Position numbers and translations under genes: made by a program
Assembly (NCBI RefSeq): GCF_011947225.1
Contig: NZ_JAATVW010000002.1
Coordinates: 186,001-250,000, forward strand
DNA from: Planosporangium flavigriseum
GTDB taxonomy: Bacteria; Actinomycetota; Actinomycetes; Mycobacteriales; Micromonosporaceae
Length of the DNA: 64,000 bases
Direction of reading: 5' to 3'
The notes under the pieces: generated by a model
Database searches by the model: none
Told to the model about the DNA's origin: nothing
Seen by the model: the letters and a program-made list of their open reading frames with translations, nothing else
Part shown: in pieces, positions 8,269 through 15,098 of the stretch
Layout of the letters: each line of letters opens with the position of its first letter
Numbering within the stretch: position 1 is the stretch's first letter

Positions 8269-9060
8269 GTGTCCGATGTCCTGCTCGTCGAGCGCGCTGA
8301 CGGAATCGCGACGCTCACTCTCAACCGCCCCGACTCCCTGAACTCGCTCGACGTCGGCCTGAAGGAGGCGCTGCGCGAAGCGCTCGGGGAGCTCGCCACC
8401 GACGACTCGTGCCGAGCGGTGCTGCTCACCGGCGCCGGCCGGGCCTTCTGCGTGGGTCAGGACCTGCGCCAGCACGTCGAGACGCTCGAGTCGGGCAACA
8501 GTGATCCCTTGTCGACCGTACGGGAGCACTACAACCCGGTCGCCACCCTGCTGGCGGAGATGCCCAAGCCGGTCGTCGCGGCCGTCCGTGGCATGGCAGC
8601 CGGGGCTGGCGCGTCGCTCGCGATGCTCGCCGACTTCCGCATCGGCGGCCCACGTACCGGCTTCCTGATGGCGTTCGCCAACGTCGGCCTGGCCGGCGAC
8701 ACGGGCGCGTCGTGGGTGCTGCCGCGGCTGGTCGGCCATGCCAAGGCCACCGAGCTGATGATGCTCGCCGAGCCGATCGGCGCGGCCGAGGCGCTGCGGC
8801 TCGGGCTGCTGACCAAACTGGTCGACGACGACGAGGAGATCCTGCCGGCGGCGCGGGCGCTGGCCGCCCGACTGGCCGGCGGGCCGACCGTCGCGTACGC
8901 CCAGATCAAGCGCCAGCTGCGCATCGGCGGGACCGGCGCCCTGGCGGAGGCCCTCGAAGCCGAGTACGAGGCACAGAAGATCAGCGGCGCCACCGCCGAC
9001 CATCGCAACGCCACCTACGCGTTCGTCCGCAAGGAGCGGCCGACGTTCGAGGGGCGTTAA
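8269..9060 (+). CDS. Enoyl-CoA hydratase/isomerase (crotonase superfamily)
   Basis: A 263-residue crotonase-fold protein from GTG 8269 (AAAGAGG upstream). The first oxyanion-hole segment reads GRAFCVGQDL and the second reads AAVRGMAAGAGASLAMLADFRI. The Asp in GQDL and the Asp in AGDTGAS at the position often occupied by catalytic Glu/Asp suggest a PaaG-like isomerase rather than a classical two-Glu hydratase, though the exact reaction cannot be told. Its TAA overlaps the opposite-strand stop of the next gene. Confidence 0.85.
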   Translation: MSDVLLVERADGIATLTLNRPDSLNSLDVGLKEALREALGELATDDSCRAVLLTGAGRAFCVGQDLRQHVETLESGNSDPLSTVREHYNPVATLLAEMPKPVVAAVRGMAAGAGASLAMLADFRIGGPRTGFLMAFANVGLAGDTGASWVLPRLVGHAKATELMMLAEPIGAAEALRLGLLTKLVDDDEEILPAARALAARLAGGPTVAYAQIKRQLRIGGTGALAEALEAEYEAQKISGATADHRNATYAFVRKERPTFEGR

Positions 9061-9653
9061 TCCTCGTCGTCCTCCTCCGGGTCGAGGTTGGTCACCTCGC
9101 CCAGCACGTACGCCTGCATGGCCAGCTCGTCGCCGCGCGGTGACACGTACGCCGGCAGCTCGCGCGGGCCGAGTTGCTGCACGTGCGTCCAGAACGCCCG
9201 TACCGCCTCGGCCGGCGAGCTCGCCTCGATCGGCAGGTAGACCCCGACCAGCCACTCCCGCCGGGCAGCGGGCTCGGCGGCCACCTTGTCGACGAGCGCG
9301 GCGAACCGGTCGGGGGCGACCGGGAGGACACCGGCGCCGTGCCCGGCGTCGGCGCCGTCCACCAGGTCGTCGGCGGGCAGCGGCGCGTCGAAGAGGCGGT
9401 AGGTGTACTCGATGTCCAGGGCGGTCGCCGGCTGGCCGGCAGCGGGATCGTCGGGATCGTGGGCGTCGCCGCCGACGGCGACCACCCGGCCCAGCGCGAA
9501 CACGACGGGCTCCGCCCCGACGGCCACGAGGGCCACCTCGTCGCCGACCGCCGGCAACGGGCCGTCCAGCCCCGTCAACTCCAGCGTCTCGTGCAGGAAA
9601 AGCCGTTCCGCCTCGTACCGCTCGACCGGTACCGCCACCGCCCAGTGCGCCAT
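9057..9653 (-). CDS. Conserved actinobacterial protein of unknown function
   Basis: A 198-residue acidic protein from ATG 9653. No catalytic motif was recognised. The N-terminal third (MAHWAVAVPVERY, then VVFALGRVVAVGG) alternates short strands and loosely resembles an EVE/PUA-like small-molecule or RNA-binding fold; this is a weak impression. There is no signal peptide or membrane segment, and the tail is very acidic (DPEEDDED). The stop codon overlaps that of the convergent enoyl-CoA hydratase, so the two share a 4-nt end. Confidence 0.6.
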   Translation of the reverse strand: MAHWAVAVPVERYEAERLFLHETLELTGLDGPLPAVGDEVALVAVGAEPVVFALGRVVAVGGDAHDPDDPAAGQPATALDIEYTYRLFDAPLPADDLVDGADAGHGAGVLPVAPDRFAALVDKVAAEPAARREWLVGVYLPIEASSPAEAVRAFWTHVQQLGPRELPAYVSPRGDELAMQAYVLGEVTNLDPEEDDED

Positions 9654-9672
9654 GCCTTCATCTCATCATGGG

Positions 9673-10299
9673 CTAGCGGGGCTGACCGCAGGCCACGTGG
9701 CAGTCGGCCAGATGGTCGTCGACCATGCCGGTGGCCTGCATCAACGCGTACGCGGTGGTGGGGCCGACGAACCGGAAGCCGCGCTTCTTGAGCTCCTTGG
9801 CCATCGCCGTGGACTCCGGTGTGATCGCAGGCACGTCGGCGAACGAGCGGGGCCGTTGCGCGCGTGGTGGCGGCGCGTACGACCACAGCAGCGTGGCCAG
9901 CCCCGCGGGCAGGTCGGCGGCGGCCCGGGCATTGTGCAGGGCGGCTTCGATCTTCGCCCGATTGCGGACGATGCCCGGGTCGGCCAGCAGCCGGGCGACG
10001 TCCGACTCGTCGAACCGGGCGACCTCGGTGATCACGAAGTCCTTGAACGCGGCCCGGAAGGCCGGGCGCTTGCGCAGGATGGTCAGCCAGGACAACCCGG
10101 ACTGGAACGCCTCGAGGGTGAGTCGCTCGTACAGGCCGTCGTCGTCGCGTACGGGCCGGCCCCACTCGTCGTCGTGGTAGGCCATGTAGTCGAGCGCGCT
10201 GCCGGCCCAGGCGCAGCGGGCGCGGCCGTCAGGCCCGGTGACGAGGTCGGTCACGGCAGCGTCGGTCACGGCAGCGTCGGTCATGGCAGCGTCGGTCAT
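9673..10299 (-). CDS. tag: DNA-3-methyladenine glycosylase I
   Basis: A 208-residue helix-hairpin-helix glycosylase. The N-terminal RCAWAGS and YHDDEWG and the C-terminal DCHVAC supply the Cys/His residues of the Tag zinc snap, and the core LEAFQSGLSWLTIL with NRAKIEA is characteristic. It removes 3-methyladenine from alkylated DNA. ATG 10299 forms an ATGA overlap with the upstream SRPBCC stop, so that start is preferred. A 15-bp tandem repeat creates three more in-frame starts at 10284, 10269 and 10254, each encoding another copy of (M/V)TDAA or its truncated end. Confidence 0.93.
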   Translation of the reverse strand: MTDAAMTDAAVTDAAVTDLVTGPDGRARCAWAGSALDYMAYHDDEWGRPVRDDDGLYERLTLEAFQSGLSWLTILRKRPAFRAAFKDFVITEVARFDESDVARLLADPGIVRNRAKIEAALHNARAAADLPAGLATLLWSYAPPPRAQRPRSFADVPAITPESTAMAKELKKRGFRFVGPTTAYALMQATGMVDDHLADCHVACGQPR

Positions 10300-10305
10300 G
10301 GCAGC
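10246..10305. repeat. Four tandem 15-bp repeats spanning the tag start region
   Basis: Units begin at 10246, 10261, 10276 and 10291 and differ only at one position (CAC or CAT). On the minus strand this single change makes the in-frame starts ATG, ATG, GTG and GTG. Repeat-number change would alter the length of the N-terminus by five residues per unit without a frameshift. Confidence 0.9.
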
Positions 10306-10865
10306 TCGCCCGTCTCCACCAGCCGGGCGAACCGGCGCAGCGCCTGGATCAGGCTGACCTTGGAACCAGGCCACAGCACCGGCCAGGCGACCTTGCCCGC
10401 CGCGCCGGCTGGCAGGTGGAACCACTCGTGCCAGACCACCTGGGTGCGGTCGCCGTCCATCGGGGTGCACCGCATCACGCCGGGGCCGCGCAGCACCTTG
10501 CCGTAGTGGACGACGCGGATCTCGTACGGCCGATCCACCTTGACCACACGCATCTCGTCGCGCAGCACCGCCGGGCCAACCTGGGTCACCGCCTCGACCG
10601 AACTTCCCTCGCCACCGTCGCCGGCCACCAGGCGTACCCGCGTGAATGGGATCCAGTCGCTCTGCCGCTCCCAGTCCAGCAGCGCGGCGAAGACCCGTGC
10701 CGCGGGGGCGTTGACGATGACGGTCGCGGTCACCTCACCGGCGCCGGGCTGAACGGCGTCACCGAGCCCGGCTTGGGCTGCGGAAGCCGCCTCGTCGCCG
10801 GGCGGATCGAGTGGCGTGCGGTCGGCTGCCCGATCCCCCGCAGGCCGGGGCTCGGGGATGGTCAC
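10296..10865 (-). CDS. SRPBCC/polyketide-cyclase-like lipid-binding protein
   Basis: About 189 residues. After a disordered Pro/Ala-rich N-terminus the protein has a START-like fold: VTATVIVNAPAARVFAALLDWERQSDWIPF near residue 60, then YEIRVVHYGK and VVWHEWFHLP. Such proteins bind hydrophobic ligands or, rarely, act as cyclases or dehydrases. GTG 10865 is used because GGAGATGAGG lies upstream. It starts 8 nt after the DivIVA-like gene and its TGA overlaps the tag ATG, so the three genes look co-transcribed. Ligand unknown. Confidence 0.78.
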   Translation of the reverse strand: MTIPEPRPAGDRAADRTPLDPPGDEAASAAQAGLGDAVQPGAGEVTATVIVNAPAARVFAALLDWERQSDWIPFTRVRLVAGDGGEGSSVEAVTQVGPAVLRDEMRVVKVDRPYEIRVVHYGKVLRGPGVMRCTPMDGDRTQVVWHEWFHLPAGAAGKVAWPVLWPGSKVSLIQALRRFARLVETGELP

Positions 10866-10872
10866 GACAACC

Positions 10873-11373
10873 TCATCTCCTGATCTCCTGGGGTCGGTGC
10901 GGCGCCTCCTCGGACCGGTGCGTCTCTTGCGCCGGGCGCTCCGGCAAAGTGTCCGGCTCGGCAGCGGCCACCGGCTCCGCCTCGGCGGGCGGTTGCCCAC
11001 CTTCCGAAATCACGTGGGACGCCGCCTCGCGCGCGGCGCGCAGCTTGTCGGCGTCGGCGAGCCGCCCGTCGCGCAGCGCCTCCACCTCCGCCTCGAGCAC
11101 GCCGATCAACTCCAGCTTGTACCCGGTGTCGTAGGCCACCCGGCGGAGCGCCGCGTCGACCTGGGCCATCCGGTATCCGCGCAGCGCTGTGTCGAACCGG
11201 GTGCGCGCCAGATCAGCCTCGACGAGCGGGCGGTCAGCTGGCAGCGGCACCGGCTGGCCCTGCGACTCCACCGGCGCGAGGCCCGGATCGGAGCCGGTGA
11301 GGAGCACCGCGACGCCGAAGCCGATCGCGCCGACGATGAGGGCACCGATCGTCAGGAGCAGGAGCTGACCCAT
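10873..11373 (-). CDS. DivIVA-domain-like membrane protein
   Basis: A 166-residue protein from ATG 11373. It has one N-terminal transmembrane segment (residues 3-26, LLLLTIGALIVGAIGFGVAV). A motif then follows that resembles the actinobacterial DivIVA-domain repeat (RFDTALRGYRMAQVDAALRRVAYDTGY), then a helical, Glu/Pro-rich tail. DivIVA-domain proteins localise to curved membrane and recruit growth machinery. In mycobacteria the equivalent position (Rv1209) also precedes tag. A role in cell-envelope organisation is inferred. Confidence 0.75.
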   Translation of the reverse strand: MGQLLLLTIGALIVGAIGFGVAVLLTGSDPGLAPVESQGQPVPLPADRPLVEADLARTRFDTALRGYRMAQVDAALRRVAYDTGYKLELIGVLEAEVEALRDGRLADADKLRAAREAASHVISEGGQPPAEAEPVAAAEPDTLPERPAQETHRSEEAPHRPQEIRR

Positions 11374-11442
11374 GTCCTGATCGTGGCATGCGCGCCCGAC
11401 CGAGGCGAGCCCGGTGCCCCGGAGCGCCGCGAAAGCCGCGGA

Positions 11443-11820
11443 TCAGCTCCAGCGCAGAACCCGCTTGCGCCACGCGTACAGCAGGCCGAGCGCGAGCAGC
11501 CCGACGAAGATGCCCATCTCGACCAGGGTCGCCACCCCGAACCCGGGCCGGTCGAAGATGACGGCCCACGGGAAGAGAAAGACGCTCTCCACCGCGAAAA
11601 GGACATACAGGTACGCGTACACGTAGTACCTGATCTGCGCCTGCGCCCAGTCACCCCCGACGGGGTCCAGGCCACACTCGTAGGTCTCGAACTTGCCCGG
11701 CGTATCGACGGGGCGGCGCGGGCGCAGCACCCGGTTGGCCGCGAAAGCCGCCCCGAAGAACAGCGCTCCCCCGATGACGAGCAGGCCGAGCGTCGCGTAC
11801 GAGCCGAGATAACCGGTCAC
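11443..11820 (-). CDS. nuoA: NADH-quinone oxidoreductase subunit A, orphan copy
   Basis: A 125-residue protein with three transmembrane segments (about residues 10-30, 70-90 and 95-115) and the NuoA signatures FETYECGLDP and QIRYYVYAYLYVLF. NuoA is a membrane-arm subunit of complex I and has no known function alone. None of nuoB-nuoN lies within the flanking 10 kb on either side. In Streptomyces a second nuo cluster lies close to korAB, so this may be its surviving member. GTG 11820 is the likely start; no strong SD is visible. Confidence 0.85.
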   Translation of the reverse strand: MTGYLGSYATLGLLVIGGALFFGAAFAANRVLRPRRPVDTPGKFETYECGLDPVGGDWAQAQIRYYVYAYLYVLFAVESVFLFPWAVIFDRPGFGVATLVEMGIFVGLLALGLLYAWRKRVLRWS

Positions 11821-11961
11821 GCTGGCAGCTTAATCCCAGGCGTCTGTCGCATGACCGATCGCCGGGCTGCGGGGACGCGGGACCCCGCCTCATAATGGAT
11901 GCCTTTGGGGCGTTTGCCGGCCACCTAAACCGGCGAAGCGCGCGCTGCGTACTTCCGAGCA

Positions 11962-11993
11962 GAAGACATGTTTCTGATCAGTAACGTGTCTTC
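11962..11993. promoter_or_regulatory. 32-bp near-perfect palindrome in the nuoA-korA divergent region
   Basis: Outer arms GAAGACA (11962-11968) and TGTCTTC (11987-11993) are perfect, and the centre CTGATCAG (11974-11981) is itself palindromic. Only two symmetric position pairs mismatch over 32 bp. It lies in the 320-bp divergent intergenic region, where a dimeric regulator could control both genes. No other feature was seen in 11821-12140. Confidence 0.5.
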
Positions 11994-12140
11994 ACCCACG
12001 TCTGAGAAGCCACACAAAGGTCCCCCTGCCCGCGCCGACGTAGGCTCGGGGTGTACAGAGTAGCGGGTCCGCCGGGCCCGTCGCCCAATGCTGCGCGACG
12101 GCCGCACCCCTTACCCGCCGTCACCGAGGAGGTCAGCCAC

Positions 12141-13985
12141 GTGACCAAGCAGGTCCGTCAACTGGATCGAGTGGTCATTCGTTTTGCCGGAGACTCCGGC
12201 GACGGCATGCAGCTCACGGGCGACCGGTTCACCTCGGAGACCGCTCAGCTCGGCAACGACATTTCGACCCTACCGAACTTCCCCGCCGAGATCCGGGCCC
12301 CTGCCGGCACGCTGCCCGGCGTGTCCAGCTTCCAGGTGCACTTCGCCGATTACGACATTCTGACGCCCGGTGACACCCCGGACGTCCTCGTGGCGATGAA
12401 CCCGGCAGCGCTGAAGGCCAACCTCGGCGACCTGCGCCCCGGTGCGGACATCATCGTCAACACCGACGAGTTCACCAAGCGGAACCTGGCCAAGGTCGGC
12501 TATACGGAAAACCCGCTGGAGGACGGCTCGCTTGAGGGGTACGTCCTGCACCCCGTCGGGCTGACCTCGATGACCGTCCGGGCGCTCGAAAGCTTCGAGA
12601 TCTCCAAGAAGGACGCCGAGCGGGCCAAGAACATGTTCGCCCTCGGCCTGCTGTCGTGGATGTACTCGCGGCCCAGCGAGTCCACGCTCCGGTTCCTGGA
12701 GCGCAAGTTCGCCGCCCGACCGGAGGTCGCCGCCGCGAACATCGCCGCGTTCAAGGCCGGCTTCAACTTCGGCGAGACCACCGAGGACTTCGTCGTCCGG
12801 TACGAGGTCAACCCCGCGAAGATGCCCGCCGGCGAGTACCGCAACATCACCGGCAACACCGCGCTGGCGCTGGGCATCGTGGCGGCCGGCGTGCGCTCGA
12901 AGCTGCCGGTCTTCCTCGGCGCATACCCGATCACCCCGGCCAGCGACATCCTGCACGAGCTGTCCAAGCACAAGAAGTTCGGCGTGACGACCGTGCAGGC
13001 CGAGGACGAGATCGCCGCGGTCGGGGTGGCGCTGGGCGCCTCCTACGGCGGCGCGCTCGGCGTGACCAGCACGAGCGGCCCCGGCGTGGCGCTCAAGAGC
13101 GAGACGATCAGCCTGGCCGTCGCCCTGGAGCTGCCGCTGCTGGTCATCGACGTGCAGCGCGCCGGACCGTCGACGGGCATGCCCACCAAGACCGAGCAGG
13201 CCGACCTCACCATGGCCCTGTTCGGCCGGCACGGCGAGGCGCCGGTGGCGGTCATCGCGCCGCGCTCCCCCGCCGACTGCTTCGACGCCGCCCTGGACGC
13301 CGCCCGGATCGCGCTGACCTACCGGACCCCGGTGATCCTGCTGTCCGACGGTTACATCGCCAACGGCTCCGAGCCGTGGCGGCTGCCCGACGTCGCCACG
13401 CTGCCGGACCTGCAGGTGGAGTTCGCCTCCGCGCCCAACGGGCCCGACGGGCAGTTCCTGCCGTACCTGCGGGACGAGAAGACGCTCGCCCGTCCGTGGG
13501 CCGTGCCCGGCACGCCCGGTCTGGAGCACCGCATCGGTGGTCTGGAGAAGGCCGACAAGACCGGTGACATCTCCTACGACCCGGCCAACCACGACTTCAT
13601 GGTCCGCACCCGCGCCGCTCGGATCGAGGGCATCGAGGTACCGGACCTCGAGGTCGACGACCCGGACAGCGACGCCCGTCTGCTGGTCCTCGGCTGGGGC
13701 TCGACCTACGGGCCGATCGGCGCCGCGTGCCGCGCCCTGCGCCAGCGCGGCCTTCCGGTCGCTCAGGCGCACCTGCGGCACCTCAACCCGATGCCGAAGA
13801 ATCTCGGCGAGGTCCTGAAGCGCTACGACCGGGTGGTCATCCCCGAGATGAACCTCGGCCAGCTCGCCAGCGTCATCCGGTCCCGGTACCTGATCGACGC
13901 CATCCCCTACAACCAGGTCCGCGGCCTGCCGTTCACCGCCGCCGAGCTGGAAACCATGTTGGAAGAGGTCGTGAAGAATGCCTGA
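12141..13985 (+). CDS. korA: 2-oxoglutarate/2-oxoacid:ferredoxin oxidoreductase, alpha subunit (gamma-alpha fusion)
   Basis: A 614-residue protein. It opens with a POR gamma domain (VIRFAGDSGDGMQLTGDRF), followed by the alpha pyrimidine-binding domain (GAYPITPASDILHELS, AEDEIAAVG, TSTSGPG) and a C-terminal transketolase-like domain. With KorB it decarboxylates 2-oxoglutarate to succinyl-CoA, reducing ferredoxin. GTG 12141 is chosen because GAGGAGG lies 8 nt upstream. The stop overlaps korB by 8 nt. It is an alternative to NAD-dependent 2-oxoglutarate dehydrogenase in many actinobacteria. Confidence 0.93.
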   Translation: MTKQVRQLDRVVIRFAGDSGDGMQLTGDRFTSETAQLGNDISTLPNFPAEIRAPAGTLPGVSSFQVHFADYDILTPGDTPDVLVAMNPAALKANLGDLRPGADIIVNTDEFTKRNLAKVGYTENPLEDGSLEGYVLHPVGLTSMTVRALESFEISKKDAERAKNMFALGLLSWMYSRPSESTLRFLERKFAARPEVAAANIAAFKAGFNFGETTEDFVVRYEVNPAKMPAGEYRNITGNTALALGIVAAGVRSKLPVFLGAYPITPASDILHELSKHKKFGVTTVQAEDEIAAVGVALGASYGGALGVTSTSGPGVALKSETISLAVALELPLLVIDVQRAGPSTGMPTKTEQADLTMALFGRHGEAPVAVIAPRSPADCFDAALDAARIALTYRTPVILLSDGYIANGSEPWRLPDVATLPDLQVEFASAPNGPDGQFLPYLRDEKTLARPWAVPGTPGLEHRIGGLEKADKTGDISYDPANHDFMVRTRAARIEGIEVPDLEVDDPDSDARLLVLGWGSTYGPIGAACRALRQRGLPVAQAHLRHLNPMPKNLGEVLKRYDRVVIPEMNLGQLASVIRSRYLIDAIPYNQVRGLPFTAAELETMLEEVVKNA

Positions 13986-15039
13986 GGCTGGCCTTCCCGC
14001 TGGTGCCGCTGGCGCGACACCGCTCAAGCTCACCGCGAAGGACTTCAAGTCCGACCAGGAGGTGCGCTGGTGCCCCGGCTGCGGTGACTACGCGATTCTG
14101 GCCGCCATGCAGTCGTTCCTGCCGGAGCTGGGCATCCCGCGCGAGCGCATCGCGTTCGTGTCCGGCATCGGCTGCTCGTCGCGCTTCCCGTACTACCTCA
14201 ACACGTACGGCATGCACTCGATCCACGGCCGCGCGCCGGCGATCGCGACCGGCCTGTCGGTGTCCCGTCCGGATCTGTCGGTATGGGTCGTCACCGGTGA
14301 CGGCGACGCGCTGTCGATCGGCGGCAACCACCTCATCCACGCGCTGCGCCGCAACGTCAACCTGAAGATCCTGCTGTTCAACAACAAGATCTACGGGCTG
14401 ACCAAGGGCCAGTACTCGCCGACCTCCGAACTCGGCAAGATCACGAAGTCGACCCCGGTCGGCTCGACGGACTCGCCGTTCAACCCGCTGTCGCTGGCGC
14501 TGGGCGCGGAGGCGACGTTCGTCGCGCGCACCATCGACTCCGACCGCAAGCACCTCCAGTCGGTGCTGCGCCAGGCCGCCGAGCACAAGGGCTCCGCGTT
14601 CGTGGAGATCTACCAGAACTGCAACATCTTCAACGATGGCGCGTTCGAGGTGCTCAAGGACCCGGAGACCCGCGACGAGTACGTCATCCGCCTCGAGCAC
14701 GGCCAGCCGATCACGTTCGGCAAGGACGGCGAGTGGGCCGTGACCCACCCGCCGGGTGCGTTCGGACTGCAGGTGAAGCGAACCGCCGAGGTGGCGGCCG
14801 ACGAGGTCGTCGTGCACGACGCGACGGTCGACGCGCCGGCGTACGCGTTCGCCCTGTCCCGGCTGCCCGACACCGACCTGCGCAACACCCCGATCGGCGT
14901 GTTCCGCGCGGTCGACAAGCCGGTGTACGACGACCTCGTCCGCACCCAGCTCGACACGGCCAAGGCGAAGGTCACCCGCGGCGCCGACGATGAGCTGGCC
15001 GCCCTGCTCGGCTCCGGCGACACCTGGACGATCCTGTAA
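13978..15039 (+). CDS. korB: 2-oxoglutarate/2-oxoacid:ferredoxin oxidoreductase, beta subunit
   Basis: A 353-residue protein with the WCPGCGDYAIL motif, the thiamine-diphosphate site GDGDALSIGGNH and the downstream NNKIYGLTKGQ. It carries TPP and a [4Fe-4S] site and pairs with KorA. The ATG overlaps the korA stop, so the subunits are translationally coupled. A 16-bp hairpin ends the operon. Confidence 0.94.
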   Translation: MPEAGLPAGAAGATPLKLTAKDFKSDQEVRWCPGCGDYAILAAMQSFLPELGIPRERIAFVSGIGCSSRFPYYLNTYGMHSIHGRAPAIATGLSVSRPDLSVWVVTGDGDALSIGGNHLIHALRRNVNLKILLFNNKIYGLTKGQYSPTSELGKITKSTPVGSTDSPFNPLSLALGAEATFVARTIDSDRKHLQSVLRQAAEHKGSAFVEIYQNCNIFNDGAFEVLKDPETRDEYVIRLEHGQPITFGKDGEWAVTHPPGAFGLQVKRTAEVAADEVVVHDATVDAPAYAFALSRLPDTDLRNTPIGVFRAVDKPVYDDLVRTQLDTAKAKVTRGADDELAALLGSGDTWTIL

Positions 15040-15053
15040 CCCTGTAACGCTCA

Positions 15054-15094
15054 CCGAGATCGTCACAACGCGCCCTGTGTTGTGACGATCTCGG
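15054..15094. terminator. Strong hairpin terminator after korB
   Basis: A perfect 16-bp inverted repeat (15054-15069 with 15079-15094, CCGAGATCGTCACAAC arm) with a 9-nt loop. It lies between convergent korB and the cyclase-ATPase gene, so it can act on both strands. Confidence 0.85.
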
Positions 15095-15098
15095 CGTA

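Noticed and set aside
12270-14048. 592-codon antisense frame over korA
   Set aside because: It follows the third-base pattern of korA, has an Arg/Gly/His-rich composition with no motif, and no promoter or SD was seen.
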